Assembly: GCF_014287635.1 (NCBI RefSeq)
Contig: NZ_JACOPH010000002.1
Location: 248,001 to 312,000, forward strand
Source: Roseburia zhanii
GTDB lineage: Bacteria > Bacillota > Clostridia > Lachnospirales > Lachnospiraceae
DNA: 64,000 bases
Reading direction: 5' to 3'
Shown: piece by piece, positions 1 through 6,730 of the stretch
Layout: the number at the start of each line of letters is the position of its first letter
Position numbering within the stretch: position 1 is the stretch's first letter
The notes under the pieces: generated by a model
Seen by the model: the letters and a program-made list of their open reading frames with translations, nothing else
Told to the model about the DNA's origin: nothing
Database searches by the model: none
Position numbers and translations under genes: made by a program

Positions 1-1189
1 TTGCCACACGGAATGCAAACATGGAAAAGATTGAAATTCCCATGGTAAATTTGACATCATTTCCCGCACGAAGCGCATTTGGCAGTACAAATGCCGGTGT
101 CCATAAAAAGATAGCCATTCCATCGTGGATGAAGATCAAGATTTTTGCTAATTTCATGGTTGCCTCGGACAAAGCATAGATCTGTAACGTCCATGGCAAC
201 GTCAACAGGATAAGTCCATCCCAGATGGCAAATGCCACAAAGGATATCTTCATGATCTTTTTCACATAATACTCTGCCTGTTTATAATCTCCGGCACCGA
301 CACACTGACCTACGACAGTAATCATTGCAAGCTGCATGGCATTTCCCGGAATACAGCCGATGCCGTCAAAATTATTTGCTACCGCATTCGCTGCGATCTG
401 TGTTGTACCAAATCCAGCGATCACCGCAACGACGATAATTCGTCCCAACTGGAAAATACCATTTTCTATACCACTTGGAATCCCGATATAGAGAATCTTT
501 TTCACCGTATCCATATGCAGAAATGGCCGTTCCCATTTCGTATAATGTACATCTAAATTCTGATTTCTAAGCAGAAGATTGATCACAACTGCCGCAACTG
601 CTCTTGCGATCAATGAACCTAATGCTGCTCCAGCCGCACCCATCTGAAAACCAAAGATGAATACGCTGTTAAATACGATATTAACAAGATTCATTATAAG
701 AGAAACCTGCAATGTGATCTTGGAATTTCCCATCGAACGGAATAATGCTCCACCTGCGTTATACAATGCTAAAAATGGATAAGACAGACCGGAAATCAAA
801 AAGTATATTACTGCGTTTTCCATAACCTCCGGTTCGATCGCCCCAAAGACGAGTGAGAGGATTGCCCGATCCCCTGCAAGTACGAGTAACATGATCAGTA
901 CTCCTGCTGCAAGCACGACAATACTAAGCTGGTTCGCTGTCTTACAGGCACTTTTTTTATCCCGATGTCCGATATACTGGGAAGAAATCACTGCTCCTCC
1001 GGTTGCTAATGCCGATAATACTGCAAAGATCAGCTGGTTGATCATATCAACAAGTGATACACCCGATACAGCCGCCTCCCCTACGGAAGATACCATAACC
1101 GTATCGCACATTCCAACTAACATGACTAACATCTGTTCAAATATCAGCGGGATCATCAGTTTTTTTAGATCTTTGTTTGAAAATAGCAT
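1..1189 (-). CDS. MATE family efflux transporter (C-terminus cut by window edge)
   Basis: Reading from the ATG at 1189 gives about 396 residues of a very hydrophobic protein starting MLFSNKDLKKLMIPLIFEQM and running off the left edge. Typical MATE features are seen: an N-terminal segment with PLIFEQ, repeated helices rich in Gly, Ala and Ile, a GAAGAALGSLIAR stretch near the middle, and a second-half repeat with GIPSGIENG and VVGQCVGAGDYKQAE. Members have about 450 residues and 12 helices, so roughly 50 residues are missing. The family exports cationic drugs or metabolites by Na+ or H+ antiport; the substrate cannot be read from sequence. An inverted repeat lies about 110 bases upstream and may be its operator. 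Confidence 0.9.
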   Translation of the reverse strand, partial: MLFSNKDLKKLMIPLIFEQMLVMLVGMCDTVMVSSVGEAAVSGVSLVDMINQLIFAVLSALATGGAVISSQYIGHRDKKSACKTANQLSIVVLAAGVLIMLLVLAGDRAILSLVFGAIEPEVMENAVIYFLISGLSYPFLALYNAGGALFRSMGNSKITLQVSLIMNLVNIVFNSVFIFGFQMGAAGAALGSLIARAVAAVVINLLLRNQNLDVHYTKWERPFLHMDTVKKILYIGIPSGIENGIFQLGRIIVVAVIAGFGTTQIAANAVANNFDGIGCIPGNAMQLAMITVVGQCVGAGDYKQAEYYVKKIMKISFVAFAIWDGLILLTLPWTLQIYALSEATMKLAKILIFIHDGMAIFLWTPAFVLPNALRAGNDVKFTMGISIFSMFAFRVA

Positions 1190-1299
1190 TTCTATGCCTC
1201 ATGTATCTTTCTTTTGTAATAAAAATGCCAACCTGACCAGGCATATTGCCCAGACGGTCGGCATTGTATCAGTTATAGTTCATATAATAATCGTTACTT

Positions 1300-1319
1300 T
1301 CCGTCAGTCATATGACGGA
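1300..1319. promoter_or_regulatory. Inverted repeat upstream of the MATE gene, possible operator
   Basis: TCCGTCA and TGACGGA form perfect 7-bp arms separated by 6 bases. On the minus strand CTGACG inside the repeat, 17 bases before TATGAA (1279-1284), could act as a weak -35/-10 pair, so a bound dimeric repressor would block transcription of the exporter gene. A second imperfect palindrome (ATGCC...GGCAT, about 1227-1265) follows. MarR or TetR type control is common for MATE genes, but no regulator gene is visible here. Confidence 0.35.
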
Positions 1320-1380
1320 TTCAATTTAAGCACGGTTTTATAAAAAAGTCAATATTTGTATGAATGGTGCGCGTGAACTG

Positions 1381-1770
1381 TTATTTCAGTTCTTCATACA
1401 ACTCATTGATATCATCATAAATATTTTTCTCTGTTTTATACTCTCCAGCTCCCATATTGATCTGATCAACTGCAATCCCCATATCATCCTGTTCCCCATT
1501 TTTATAATATAGATCTACGATAATCCATCCCCCTGCTCTATCCGGAGATTTTCTTTTATGTATACGTGTAGATTGCAGTATATCCACAAATCTTTGTATA
1601 TCTTCCTGATCCGTAAACACTACAGATTCACCATGATTCCATATTTCAATTTTTTCAAAATCTGATGCCTTCATCTCCTGCAAGATTTGAACATTTCTGG
1701 TAGTGCTCCATGCATAAATGAGAATACCGACAATGACTATGATCATAGTACCGATAAGTTTTTTTCGCAT
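1381..1770 (-). CDS. Hypothetical membrane-anchored protein, 129 aa
   Basis: The protein begins MRKKLIGTMIIVIVGILIYAW, a single N-terminal membrane anchor or uncleaved signal, followed by about 105 soluble residues that should lie outside the cell. The ATG at 1770 is preferred over the in-frame GTG at 1779 because AAAGGTG lies at the right distance before it. No family was recognised with confidence. The soluble part has alternating beta-type segments (FEKIEIWNH, GGWIIVDLYY) like those of small extracytoplasmic proteins in Firmicutes. It is the most downstream of three small envelope genes on the same strand below the sigma factor pair. Confidence 0.6.
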   Translation of the reverse strand: MRKKLIGTMIIVIVGILIYAWSTTRNVQILQEMKASDFEKIEIWNHGESVVFTDQEDIQRFVDILQSTRIHKRKSPDRAGGWIIVDLYYKNGEQDDMGIAVDQINMGAGEYKTEKNIYDDINELYEELK

Positions 1771-1867
1771 AAACGTCACCTTTTATTTTAAAACTTTGAA
1801 ACTGATTTTGCCAATGTATTTCATCGGTTTTCCTTTATAGTATAATGGCTGCTATATGATTTTACAA

Positions 1868-2272
1868 CTAATTTTTCTTTGTGACACTTGCAGTCACCGA
1901 TTCGGCAACATTATTTTTGTTATATACGTTACCGGTAAATTTCAATCTGTACTTATGTCCTACGGTTACTTTTTTTGATTTGCTACTGCTGTATAAAGAG
2001 CCAGTTTTAGAAATAGTCCATTTTTTTATGGATTTCCCATCTGTTACATCATACAATTCTAATGTTCCTGATATACTGGATGTACCACTTTTGCCCGTGA
2101 CGGAAACTGTGCATTTTGCTGTATTATTGTTATAACTTAATCTTACCATACAACTAGATGCATTCACATAATAAAGCGATACTTCTGATGCATGAACAGC
2201 TGTACTTTCAACTCCAACCAGCACAGTAAATACCAACATTAACCCCATGATTATTTTTATATTAAACTTCAT
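1868..2272 (-). CDS. Small secreted protein, unknown family, 134 aa
   Basis: The start at 2272 (MKFNIKIIMGLMLVF) is chosen because AAAGGA sits just upstream, whereas the in-frame ATG at 2287 lacks a good site. A signal peptide with hydrophobic core LMLVFTVLVG and likely cleavage after VHA leaves about 105 residues rich in Ser, Thr, Lys and Val. Alternating strands (VRLSYNNNTAKCTVSVTG, KYRLKFTGNVY) suggest a small all-beta domain with two cysteines that could pair. No catalytic motif was seen. It could be an envelope or matrix component; function unknown. Confidence 0.6.
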   Translation of the reverse strand: MKFNIKIIMGLMLVFTVLVGVESTAVHASEVSLYYVNASSCMVRLSYNNNTAKCTVSVTGKSGTSSISGTLELYDVTDGKSIKKWTISKTGSLYSSSKSKKVTVGHKYRLKFTGNVYNKNNVAESVTASVTKKN

Positions 2273-2337
2273 ATTTTTTCCTTTCACACTAGAAACACAT
2301 TCACTTCATATATTATGAAAGACTACAAACTTTTTGA

Positions 2338-2592
2338 TTATTCTATTTTTTCTCCACAATATGGACAGTAATCTGTTGAAATAGATAAGCCCCATGGATA
2401 AGTACGATGACACCAAGGACAACGATATTTACAAAACAAATAAATTCCTCCTGCTATTAACAATATCCCTCCTATAATAATTAAAATTACCTGCAACGGC
2501 ATCCCCAGTTCTCCTGCAACGCCCATTCCAATACATAAAATTCCTCCATATAAAAATATATATAAAATTATCTGCTTTTTAAATAAATTCAT
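2338..2592 (-). CDS. Small membrane protein with C-terminal zinc ribbon, 84 aa
   Basis: Starting at MNLFKKQ (2592, with GGTG just upstream), the protein has two membrane segments (about residues 7-26 and 31-53). A short cytoplasmic tail with CPWC and CPYC follows, a four-cysteine zinc-ribbon pattern. The sequence between the pairs (HRTYPWGLSISTDY) is typical of zinc-ribbon tails on small Firmicutes membrane proteins of unknown role. It lies downstream of the sigma/DUF4367 operon but beyond its terminator. Confidence 0.6.
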   Translation of the reverse strand: MNLFKKQIILYIFLYGGILCIGMGVAGELGMPLQVILIIIGGILLIAGGIYLFCKYRCPWCHRTYPWGLSISTDYCPYCGEKIE

Positions 2593-2909
2593 ATTATCAC
2601 CATCCATATCCCATATGACCTGCTGATTCAGGATTTTTTAATGATCAAGTTTCTGTTTCATTCATTACCATATGTTTTTAAATCAACCTTCATCCTGTGC
2701 TAATCAACCACTTTTGAATCCTATGAATTTCACCTCAGACATCGCATTTTCTCCCTTCTTTTGTATTAAAAACATCCTTTTCATATGTTTCTATATAAGA
2801 AACGCACAAGAATCCAAAAAGTCTACCAATTTTTTCAAAAAAATTTTTGTAAATAAAAAAGATTGAAGATAAGCCTTAAAATCAGTTCATCTTCAACCTT
2901 TTACATAAT
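2593..2909. other. Gene-free gap
   Basis: AT-rich stretch between two minus-strand genes. It holds the terminator of the sigma factor operon at its right end and a small inverted repeat GTTTCT-AGAAAC at 2787-2803. Possible leader sequence of the zinc-ribbon gene fills the rest. A 64-codon plus-strand open frame here has no convincing ribosome site and runs into the terminator. Confidence 0.5.
2855..2898 (-). terminator. Terminator after the DUF4367 gene
   Basis: On the minus strand GGTTGAAGAT pairs with ATCTTCAATC (one G-T pair) across an 18-base loop and is followed by six T. It begins 12 bases after the stop codon of the DUF4367 gene and ends the sigma factor operon. Confidence 0.85.
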
Positions 2910-3596
2910 TTATTCTTCTACAATCTGTATATTTTTCTGTACTTTTAATAACTCCTCTTCACTAAGGATTCCTATAATACAATAATCTATTGTTTTATCT
3001 TGATTGACCCACATGATGGAACTTTCTTCTCCATCCCATGCTCTAAGATAATGTATTGTTTCTCCATTACTTCCTTCTAAGATCATGTAATCCTTTTGCT
3101 CATTATCCAGATTTGTTTCACTGCTTGTTACTCCATATAGGAAAGTAATTCTGTTTTCACTATTATCTATATAGGAAACGATACCACCATCCTCATAATA
3201 TTCATCTGCATCTAATTCATATCCTTCCGGAACATACCCCAATGTATATCGTGGAACAATGTCAATATCTTTTCCATCATAAAAGTTATAGGAAACATGA
3301 TCTGTAAACCATCGGATCACTCTGTTTGCAGCCTCTGCCACATATTGAGGATTTGCAACGCTAAATAGAATAATCCCGACTACAGCAGCTGCCGTTATAC
3401 CATGTCTTATTCGACGAAATCTCACTTTTTTCTCTTGCTTTCCCAGCAATCGATCCATCTTCTGATAAAAGATTTCAGATAGCCGGTATTTTTCTTCTAA
3501 AACTTCTTTCGGAGGAATCTGTGCCATTTGGTACTCATGCATCTGCACTAAAAAATCCCGCATTTCTGTATCTTCGCTATTGCATGTCTTCTTCAT
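2910..3596 (-). CDS. DUF4367 protein, probable membrane anti-sigma partner
   Basis: The N-terminal 70 residues are charged and cytoplasmic. One membrane helix (about residues 69-85, ITAAAVVGIILFSVA) follows, and then an extracytoplasmic domain typical of DUF4367 (YTLGYVPEGYELD, ITFLYGV, IMWVNQDKTIDYCIIG). The start overlaps the sigma factor gene by 20 bases, showing translational coupling. Genes of this family usually sit directly after ECF-type sigma factors in Clostridia, so a role in holding or sensing for that sigma factor is inferred rather than shown. No cysteine or zinc-binding anti-sigma motif is present. Confidence 0.8.
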   Translation of the reverse strand: MKKTCNSEDTEMRDFLVQMHEYQMAQIPPKEVLEEKYRLSEIFYQKMDRLLGKQEKKVRFRRIRHGITAAAVVGIILFSVANPQYVAEAANRVIRWFTDHVSYNFYDGKDIDIVPRYTLGYVPEGYELDADEYYEDGGIVSYIDNSENRITFLYGVTSSETNLDNEQKDYMILEGSNGETIHYLRAWDGEESSIMWVNQDKTIDYCIIGILSEEELLKVQKNIQIVEE

Positions 3597-4122
3597 GTAT
3601 AACCTTCCTTAGCATCTGCTTTCCCCGATAGATCCGCATAACCACTGTCTTTCTTGACACACCCTGTATGTAGGCAATTTCTGCATTACTCAGTTCATAT
3701 ACAAACTTTAACACTAATGTTTCCCTGAAAACTTCGGAAATCTGCTCTAATGCTTTTTTGATCATTCCTTTTGTTTCTTCACTTAGCAGTATATTTTCTG
3801 GATTGACCAGTTTATCATCCTGATACAGTTTCAGATCTTCAATCTCTTCCTCTGTGTAATGTCTGCTTCTGCGAATACTATCGATAGCTTTGTTCTTCAC
3901 TATAGAAACGCAGAAGTTATCCATTTTTCTACCGGAAATATGAGAATATTTTTGAAATTTTTCTGCTAATGACAAAAAAGCCTCATGCACAGCATTTTCT
4001 GCTTCTGATTTATCATGTAAAATTCCCAGTGCTACATGATACATTTTCAAATAATTATTTTCATAAATCTCTTTGAAATACTTCTTATCCTCTTCTGTTT
4101 CCAATAAAGATAAATATATCAT
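3577..4122 (-). CDS. ECF-type RNA polymerase sigma factor
   Basis: The protein has 181 residues with sigma region 2 at the N-terminus (YENNYLKMYHVALGILHDKSEAENAVHEAFLSL) and region 4 at the C-terminus (ISEVFRETLVLKFVYELSNAEIAYIQGVSRKTVVMRIYRGKQMLR). A short linker joins them and no region 1 or 3 is present. The ribosome site GGGGAG lies 6 bases before the ATG. It forms a two-gene operon with the overlapping DUF4367 gene. Such sigma factors turn on envelope or stress genes, but the promoters it serves here are unknown. Confidence 0.9.
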   Translation of the reverse strand: MIYLSLLETEEDKKYFKEIYENNYLKMYHVALGILHDKSEAENAVHEAFLSLAEKFQKYSHISGRKMDNFCVSIVKNKAIDSIRRSRHYTEEEIEDLKLYQDDKLVNPENILLSEETKGMIKKALEQISEVFRETLVLKFVYELSNAEIAYIQGVSRKTVVMRIYRGKQMLRKVIHEEDMQ

Positions 4123-4179
4123 TACATACTCCCCTTAACATCTATACCAACTATACATTTTTACACTTTCTGCTGCCAG

Positions 4180-4212
4180 AAAAAGAGGGTAAACCGCCGA
4201 AACAGTTTACCC
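4180..4212 (-). terminator. Terminator after the UPF0210 gene
   Basis: GGGTAAAC and GTTTACCC form a perfect 8-bp stem on the minus strand with a 10-base loop, followed by TCTTTTTC. It ends the long minus-strand cluster that starts near 14.5 kb. Confidence 0.85.
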
Positions 4213-4242
4213 TTCCCTATTCATTTTACGCTGCCTTTTCTT

Positions 4243-5607
4243 TTAATTCTTAAAACTATGGATCGGTGCCGGAATTCTTCCTTTGCGGTTGATAAAATCA
4301 TCACAGGAGAACTGATTGACCGGCATGATCGGTGCATATCCAAACAATCCACCAAATTCAACGGTATCTCCAACTCCCTTGCCGATAACCGGAATCAGAC
4401 GGGCTGCCGTTGTTTTCTGGTTGACCATACCAAGTGCCATCTCATCTGCGATCATTCCTGAAATCGTGGTTGCTTTCGTGTCGCCCGGAATGGCGATCAT
4501 ATCTAAACCTACAGAACATACACAGGTCATGGCTTCTAATTTTTCCAAGGTGATCGCACCTGCCTGTACGGAATCGATCATTCCCTGATCTTCACTGACC
4601 GGAATAAATGCTCCGCTTAATCCGCCTACATAAGAAGATGCCATAACACCGCCTTTTTTGACCTGATCATTTAACATGGCAAGTGCCGCTGTTGTTCCCG
4701 GTGCTCCGGCGTATTCTAAACCGATCTCACAGAGGATATCTGCCACACTGTCACCGATCGCCGGTGTCGGTGCTAAGGAAAGATCGATGATACCAAACGG
4801 GATATTTAACATTCTTGATGCTTCCTGTGCAACCAACTGTCCTACACGAGTCACTTTAAATGCGGTCTTTTTAATGGTTTCGCATAATACTTCAAAACTC
4901 TCACCACGAACTTTTTCCAAGGCTGTTTTTACAACACCCGGTCCGCTGACACCGACATTGATAACGGCATCTGCTTCCGTGACTCCATGGAAAGCACCTG
5001 CCATAAATGGGTTATCATCCGGTGCATTACAAAAGACAACTAATTTCATACAGTCTACGGAATCTCTGTCCTTTGACTGTTCTGCTACTTCTAACAAAAT
5101 CTCGCCCATCAGCCGGACTGCATCCATATTGATACCTGTTTTTGTAGAAGCTAAATTTACGGAACTGCACACACGCTCTGTCCGGCAGAGTGCCATCGGA
5201 ATGGAACGGATCAGAAGTTCATCTGCTTTTGTCATTCCCTTTGATACTAATGCGGAATAACCGCCGATCAGGTTCACCCCTACTTTTTTTGCTGCTGCAT
5301 CTAAAGTATCTGCAATCGTTGCAAAATCTTCCGGTGTCTTACAGGCTGCTCCACCTATCAATGCGATCGGTGTTACGGAAATACGTTTATTTACAATCGG
5401 AATAGCGAATTCATTTTCGATTTTCTCTCCAACAGCTACTAAATCTTTTGCAACTGTTGTAATCTTTTCATAGATATTTTTATTGAGTTTATCAAGGTCT
5501 GAATCAATACAGTCTAACAGACTGATACCGAGTGTGATCGTACGGACATCTAGGTTCTCCTGTTCGATCATTTCATTGGTTTCTTTTACTTCCCATATGT
5601 TTATCAT
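4243..5607 (-). CDS. UPF0210 (DUF711, PFL family) protein
   Basis: The 454-residue length and sequence match UPF0210/DUF711 proteins: [36 protein letters not shown] and [14 protein letters not shown] are family signatures. The fold is related to glycyl-radical-type barrels, but no glycyl radical loop is seen and the reaction is unknown. It follows the ACT-domain gene by 15 bases, the usual pairing in Firmicutes. The ACT protein may sense an amino acid for this one; that is inference. The start is supported by GGAGGG upstream of the ATG. Confidence 0.92.
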   Translation of the reverse strand: MINIWEVKETNEMIEQENLDVRTITLGISLLDCIDSDLDKLNKNIYEKITTVAKDLVAVGEKIENEFAIPIVNKRISVTPIALIGGAACKTPEDFATIADTLDAAAKKVGVNLIGGYSALVSKGMTKADELLIRSIPMALCRTERVCSSVNLASTKTGINMDAVRLMGEILLEVAEQSKDRDSVDCMKLVVFCNAPDDNPFMAGAFHGVTEADAVINVGVSGPGVVKTALEKVRGESFEVLCETIKKTAFKVTRVGQLVAQEASRMLNIPFGIIDLSLAPTPAIGDSVADILCEIGLEYAGAPGTTAALAMLNDQVKKGGVMASSYVGGLSGAFIPVSEDQGMIDSVQAGAITLEKLEAMTCVCSVGLDMIAIPGDTKATTISGMIADEMALGMVNQKTTAARLIPVIGKGVGDTVEFGGLFGYAPIMPVNQFSCDDFINRKGRIPAPIHSFKN

Positions 5608-5620
5608 GTCTTACCCTCCA

Positions 5621-5905
5621 TTAAATACGATGCATTTTCTGGAAGATTTCTTCCCGCTGACACTTGATATTTACGCCGATCTCTTCGCCTAACTTCTCTA
5701 ATTCCTTAGAGCAGTCACCAAACGGTTTTGCTGCTGCATTCATATCTACGATCATCATCATGTTAAAATATCCCTGCACGATCGTCTGTGAAATGTCTAA
5801 TACGTTGATCTTATTGTCTGCAAGATATGTACATACCTTTGCAATAATGCCTACTGTATCTTTTCCAACTACAGTAATGATTGTCTTGTCTGTTGATTTT
5901 TCCAT
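5621..5905 (-). CDS. ACT domain protein (UPF0237)
   Basis: The protein has 94 residues and consists of one ACT domain: TIITVVGKDTVGIIAKVCTYLADNKINVLDISQTI, then FNMMMIVDM and the conserved tail ELGEEIGVNIKCQREEIFQKMHRI. ACT domains bind small ligands, usually amino acids. The GAGGAG site lies just before the ATG and the gene directly precedes the UPF0210 gene in one transcript. It is the expected partner of that protein; ligand unknown. Confidence 0.93.
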   Translation of the reverse strand: MEKSTDKTIITVVGKDTVGIIAKVCTYLADNKINVLDISQTIVQGYFNMMMIVDMNAAAKPFGDCSKELEKLGEEIGVNIKCQREEIFQKMHRI

Positions 5906-5928
5906 GGTTATTCTCCTCTTTTATTGTT

Positions 5929-6726
5929 TTAGACTGCTATAAGCTCTGATACCTGATCCCGCTTTGCTACATGGATTGGAAAATCATTCCCGGTATAGGG
6001 GCAATCTCCCATTGTAACTTCTAAACGTACGGTTTCATAGGCAAGCTCTGCATAATTATTCTCTTTGCTCAGATGTCCGAGTACGACTGTATTAAAATTG
6101 TCATGTAATACACTTCCTAACAGTTGTCCCGAAAGTTCATTTGATAAATGCCCTCTGTCACCTAAGATCCTCTGTTTTAAGGGATATGGATATGGACCCA
6201 TCTGAAGCATATTGACATCATGGTTCGCTTCTAATAATAATACATGAATATCACGTAATTTGTCTATCATATATTGATCGTATGTACCAAGATCTGTTAC
6301 CACACCTGCTGTCCTGCCATCACATCTTACGAGATAAGCTACCGGATCTGCTGCGTCGTGTGAGATCTGTATCGGTTCAATCTCTAATTCTCCGATCATA
6401 AATTTATGATCCGGTTCAATGATATGAAATAAGGATTCATCTATTTTTCCTACAGATTTTGTCTGTAGGATTGCCTGCATCGTTCCTGCAGTCGTATAGA
6501 TCGGCAGTCCATATCTTCTGGCGATCACGCCAAGACCACTGATATGGTCGATATGTTCATGTGTGACCAATACACCTTTCATCTCTGAAGTTTTATGTCC
6601 AAGACTATTTAGTCCCTGTTCAATTCTTTTTCCGCTGATGCCTGCATCAATGATCAGATGGGAGTCATGTGCTCCTACCATGATACAATTTCCGCTGCTT
6701 CCGCTTGCAATACTGCATAATTCCAT
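5929..6726 (-). CDS. MBL-fold metallo-hydrolase, WalJ/YycJ type
   Basis: Translation from MELCSIASGSSGNC at 6726 fits the family N-terminus. The reading frame is open further upstream to 6768, but that part overlaps the previous gene and has no ribosome site. The metal-binding motif HEHIDH follows VLVT, and later ligands are in HDAADP, VVTDLG and VLGHLS. The family (WalJ, YycJ) is a cytoplasmic metallo-beta-lactamase-fold nuclease-like protein tied to cell wall and DNA metabolism in Firmicutes. It follows the CoaE-FtsA reading frame almost without a gap. Confidence 0.88.
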   Translation of the reverse strand: MELCSIASGSSGNCIMVGAHDSHLIIDAGISGKRIEQGLNSLGHKTSEMKGVLVTHEHIDHISGLGVIARRYGLPIYTTAGTMQAILQTKSVGKIDESLFHIIEPDHKFMIGELEIEPIQISHDAADPVAYLVRCDGRTAGVVTDLGTYDQYMIDKLRDIHVLLLEANHDVNMLQMGPYPYPLKQRILGDRGHLSNELSGQLLGSVLHDNFNTVVLGHLSKENNYAELAYETVRLEVTMGDCPYTGNDFPIHVAKRDQVSELIAV

Positions 6727-6730
6727 TTTT

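Noticed and set aside
2704..2742. 12-residue frame MSEVKFIGFKSG with a good ribosome site
   Set aside because: Too short to support, with no sign of a signalling peptide.
2672..2866. 64-codon plus-strand frame in the 2.6-2.9 kb gap
   Set aside because: It lacks a good ribosome site, runs through the terminator of the sigma operon, and its composition reflects AT-rich DNA.
4676..5260. Long open frame on the plus strand (194 codons)
   Set aside because: It is antisense to the well-recognised UPF0210 gene and has no family resemblance. The same applies to other long antisense frames, such as 13420-13956 and 34875-35603.
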